Below, piece by piece: positions 61,394 to 64,000 of a stretch of DNA of 64,000 bases (the stretch's first letter is position 1; each line of letters opens with the position of its first letter). The translations under genes and the position numbers were made by a program. Source of the DNA: Hypholoma sublateritium FD-334 SS-4. Taxonomy: Eukaryota; Basidiomycota; Agaricomycetes; Agaricales; Strophariaceae. Location: assembly GCA_000827495.1 (NCBI GenBank), contig KN817566.1, positions 124,001 through 188,000 of the forward strand, written 5' to 3'. The notes beneath the pieces were generated by a model. It searched no databases. It saw only the letters and a program-made list of their open reading frames with translations, and was not told where the DNA came from.

Positions 61394-62450
61394 GTATGCG
61401 AATGAGCTAGTCAAATCTTTTACTAGAGTCACAACATGGTATAATTAGTGCCAGGCGGCTTTTATCTGCCAGTTGCTCATATTTTGTTCTGTTCTAGTAA
61501 GGCTCAAACGCAGCGCGATGCTACACAAGGTGCTCCTCGAGGTTATGCGCCTCCAATTATGCGCGCGTCGCGTCGTTCCCAATGAATAACCGAGCGCGTA
61601 GCGGCGCGCGGTGCGCGGCGCTTTGAGGCCAGCGCACGAAGTTGAGCTGAACGACCTACACCAGTGCTAGGTATCATAAAAAACGCATTTACCTTTGGCT
61701 GTGAAAGATAGGGCTCGGTGAATAGCAATGCCGCATAGTCATGGGTTCCCGAGACCGACAGCGCAGTATTTACCTCTTTGAAGCGCAGCCTTCAGATTGC
61801 TTCAAATGAACTTGAAGCTTATTGTTTGTCAGAGTTGCAAGGCCCTAGCACAAATATGGCCGCGCACCAGTGCGGTCTGAACGCAGTCATATTGGAATTG
61901 ACTCGCTAGTGCCAGTTCAGTAGAAAAGTAGAAGGACGCTGCGTTGCAGATGGAGTCAAAATGCTGACCGATATTGTTACGAGTCGATTTCTGAAAACAC
62001 TAGGAGACCACTGTTTTTTTTAAAAAAATTGGTACGTATTACCGTTTCTCGGGTGGTTAGCGCACTGAAGTCTCCCTAAAGCTTCTGGAAACAGCTGGAC
62101 TTTACTACGTATATTATAGTATATGCCACACCGGTTTTATTTACTGAAAATATGAAGACGCAGGGAGATTTATCTAGCTATTCGCGCTCAACTGATTTTT
62201 TGCTCGGTTACTCGCTCGTTACTCGCTCGATATAGGATCCAAAGAAGCTGCAGAAATGAGTCGTGTGAATTTATAATTCGTCGCTGAGGCGAGTCATCTG
62301 CAACCTCTTGCCCATGATCTTCGGGCGTAGTCGGGACTGCAACTCCTCGAAGTTATTTTTATTTGATTCTTGTCACATCATAGTTGTCTGAAGAGAATAT
62401 AAAATGTGCCCCTTCTTCCCGCAAGCTCCACCCTCAATCCCCCAAATCCT
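61394..62450. other. Intergenic between MFS copies
   Basis: Contains a GC-rich patch (about 61560-61640, many CGCG words) and a small tandem TTACTCGCTCG near 62212-62230. No gene is recognised. Confidence 0.4.
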
Positions 62451-64000
62451 ATGGACAGCCGTAACGATCCTCACAACTTGCGCTTGGACATCGGCGTCGA
62501 AAAAGGCGCCGAAACTGATCCGGCCATTGATCCATCAGTGACACTGCCACCCTTGAACTTTCCCGAGCCCGAAGAAGTCTCTAGGTTCACGAAGCAAGAA
62601 AAATGGCTCATAGTAATATTCACCGTTGTCATAGCATAGGATTTTTAAGGTGAGCGAGTCGATCTAAGGCTTTTGGAAGGTAACAAGGATTAATTTATTT
62701 GTTAGTCCGCTCACGGCGAACATTTTTTTCCTGCCATACCTGCACTCGTAGTGGCATTCAACAAGTCCACTGAGCTCATAAATCTTTCCGTGCGTTAATG
62801 ATCCGACGCTCCCTTCTCGTTATTTTTGAGACACACACCATTTCTAGGTGACGATGTACTTGGTCTTGCTGGGAGTAGGCATGTCACACCGCAATTAGTC
62901 TGCAATTGCGGACTTGAAGGCTACGTTTCATCACTTAGCTTGCCTACGTTCATTTCTGACTGAAGCTTATAGCGCCGATGCTCTGGGGCCCCGTGTCAGA
63001 TCATCTGGGCCGCAGGCCCATTTCCGCGGTGTGCTTGCTGATCCTCGCTCTATCGTGCATTGGCCTGGCGCTTGTGCCAACCTCTGCTTTTTGGCTGCTT
63101 ATGCTACTCCGTTGCTTGCAGGCCTTCGGAACTGCGAGTACAACCGCTATTGGTAGGATGGATGTTCCGAACGTTTCGTGCCTGTATACCAGTTGAATTT
63201 AGTGCTCTATAGGTGCGGGCGTGGTTGGAGATATTTCGAGTCGGGCTGAAAGAGGGGGCTTTTTGGGCGTCTTCTATCTTGGTCCCACTGTAAGTTCTTC
63301 TAGTATCCCTAAAATCAAATGGAAATTAATATAACTTCAGTCTGGGCCGGCTTTTGGGCCGGTCATAGGAGGAGCTCTCGCCGGTCATTTCGGATAGAGG
63401 TCAATAGAATTCACCGGCATTGAGACTGACGCCATGTTTTCGATGTTTTTAGATCTATTTTCTGGTTCTTGACCATCTGTGCATCGGTCTGTGTCATAAT
63501 GATCATACTGTGCGTACGCTTGAGACGACAGTCACTTCGAGAACTTACGTTGCATCTCAGAATTCAGCCGGAAACCTTGCCTTCCATAGTAGACTCCGGA
63601 AGGAGTTCCACATTCTTGATCTATACGCCAGTTATACCCATTATTGGACGGAAACACGCACCAGAATCCACCACTTCGACACCCTCAGTGCCCAAGCCCA
63701 ATATACACCGTAATCCATTCCGACACTTCCTGAACCCGGACGTTTCGCTGATGCTGGCTGTTAATGGCATGATGTTTACCGTATTCTATGGAGTTTTGGT
63801 CCCGTTGTCGTCCCTGTTCGTCACAGCGTATCCGTTCCTCAATCAGACCACTGTGGGCGCTTGTTTCCTTTCCATCGGAGGGGGAACCGTGTTCGGGTCG
63901 TGGTCTTCTGGATGCATACTGGATAGCGAATATCAACGATTCAAAAGGAAGGTCGAAAAGGAACACACGGGTAGCCGCAGAGGAATTGATATCAACAACG
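62451..64000 (+). pseudogene. Decayed tandem copy of the MFS transporter, cut by window end
   Basis: Nearly every exon of the upstream MFS gene has a counterpart here, starting MDSRNDPHNLRLDIGVEKG and FTKQEKWLIVIFTVVI. Several lesions break it. Exon 1 runs into a TAG at 62637-62639 after a small insertion. Exon 2 has lost one base near 62725. The donor after exon 3 has changed from GT to GC (62879-62880). A Trp codon has become TAG at 63395-63397, and the surrounding exon otherwise matches. The large central exon (from about 63565) is still well conserved, so decay is fairly recent. The copy continues past base 64000. Confidence 0.85.

Noticed and set aside
1..64000. CRISPR arrays, bacterial operons or terminators
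   Set aside because: The window is eukaryotic; no regularly spaced repeats or bacterial signals were seen.

Overview
The window looks like nuclear DNA of an agaricomycete fungus (mushroom or wood-decay type). Nearly every gene is cut by many 45-70 bp GT-AG introns. The gene set includes families typical of this class: a Cyr1-type adenylyl cyclase, an AA14 xylan LPMO, a DUF6534 membrane protein and fungal FAD-dependent halogenases. I rebuilt exon structures by hand from reading frame, splice sites and remembered family motifs. No search or alignment program was run, so all family names rest on motif recognition.

Layout. 1-6 kb: a Ser/Pro-rich orphan gene and a complete 12-exon secreted carboxylesterase. 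6.7-12.3 kb: a large adenylyl cyclase (RA domain, leucine-rich repeats, degenerate PP2C, class III cyclase). 12.6-13.1 kb: a 526 bp MITE-like element with 26 bp inverted repeats and TA flanks, holding all four ambiguous bases seen in the window. 13.5-15 kb: the AA14 LPMO. 15.8-16.9 kb: another Ser/Pro-rich orphan on the minus strand. 17-20 kb: gene-poor DNA with a diverged tandem duplication.

20.3-31.9 kb is the most striking part: three complete paralogous FAD-dependent halogenase genes, all on the minus strand. A small PX-domain (Ypt35-like) gene lies between copies 1 and 2 on the plus strand. No polyketide, terpene or peptide backbone enzyme is visible, so the substrate is unknown. Copies 2 and 3 are close relatives with almost the same exon sizes. 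Copy 1 has fewer introns and one of its own.

34.1-35.8 kb: a RING-like protein with SUMO-interaction-like motifs. 36.4 kb: an intron-containing tRNA-Thr(AGT). 36.7-41.1 kb: the WDR24/Rtc1 subunit of the SEA/GATOR2 complex (13 exons, minus).

41.7-42.4 kb: a small multi-helix membrane protein. 43.4-45.8 kb: an orphan low-complexity protein. 46.4-47.9 kb: a DUF6534 protein built from 11 exons, several under 30 bp. 49-50.1 kb: a broken ARP10 (actin-related, dynactin) gene, head-to-head with an intact 20-exon SMC6 gene (50.2-54.7 kb).

55.3-57.1 kb: an arrestin-like protein. 57.9-58.7 kb: a small secreted thaumatin-like/glycopeptide protein. 59.1-64 kb: an intact DHA1-type MFS transporter followed by a decayed tandem copy that runs off the window end.

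Most genes are independent units, not an operon or one pathway. Conserved signalling and chromosome genes (cyclase, WDR24, SMC6, arrestin) alternate with fast-evolving accessory genes (halogenases, LPMO, secreted proteins, MFS copies).
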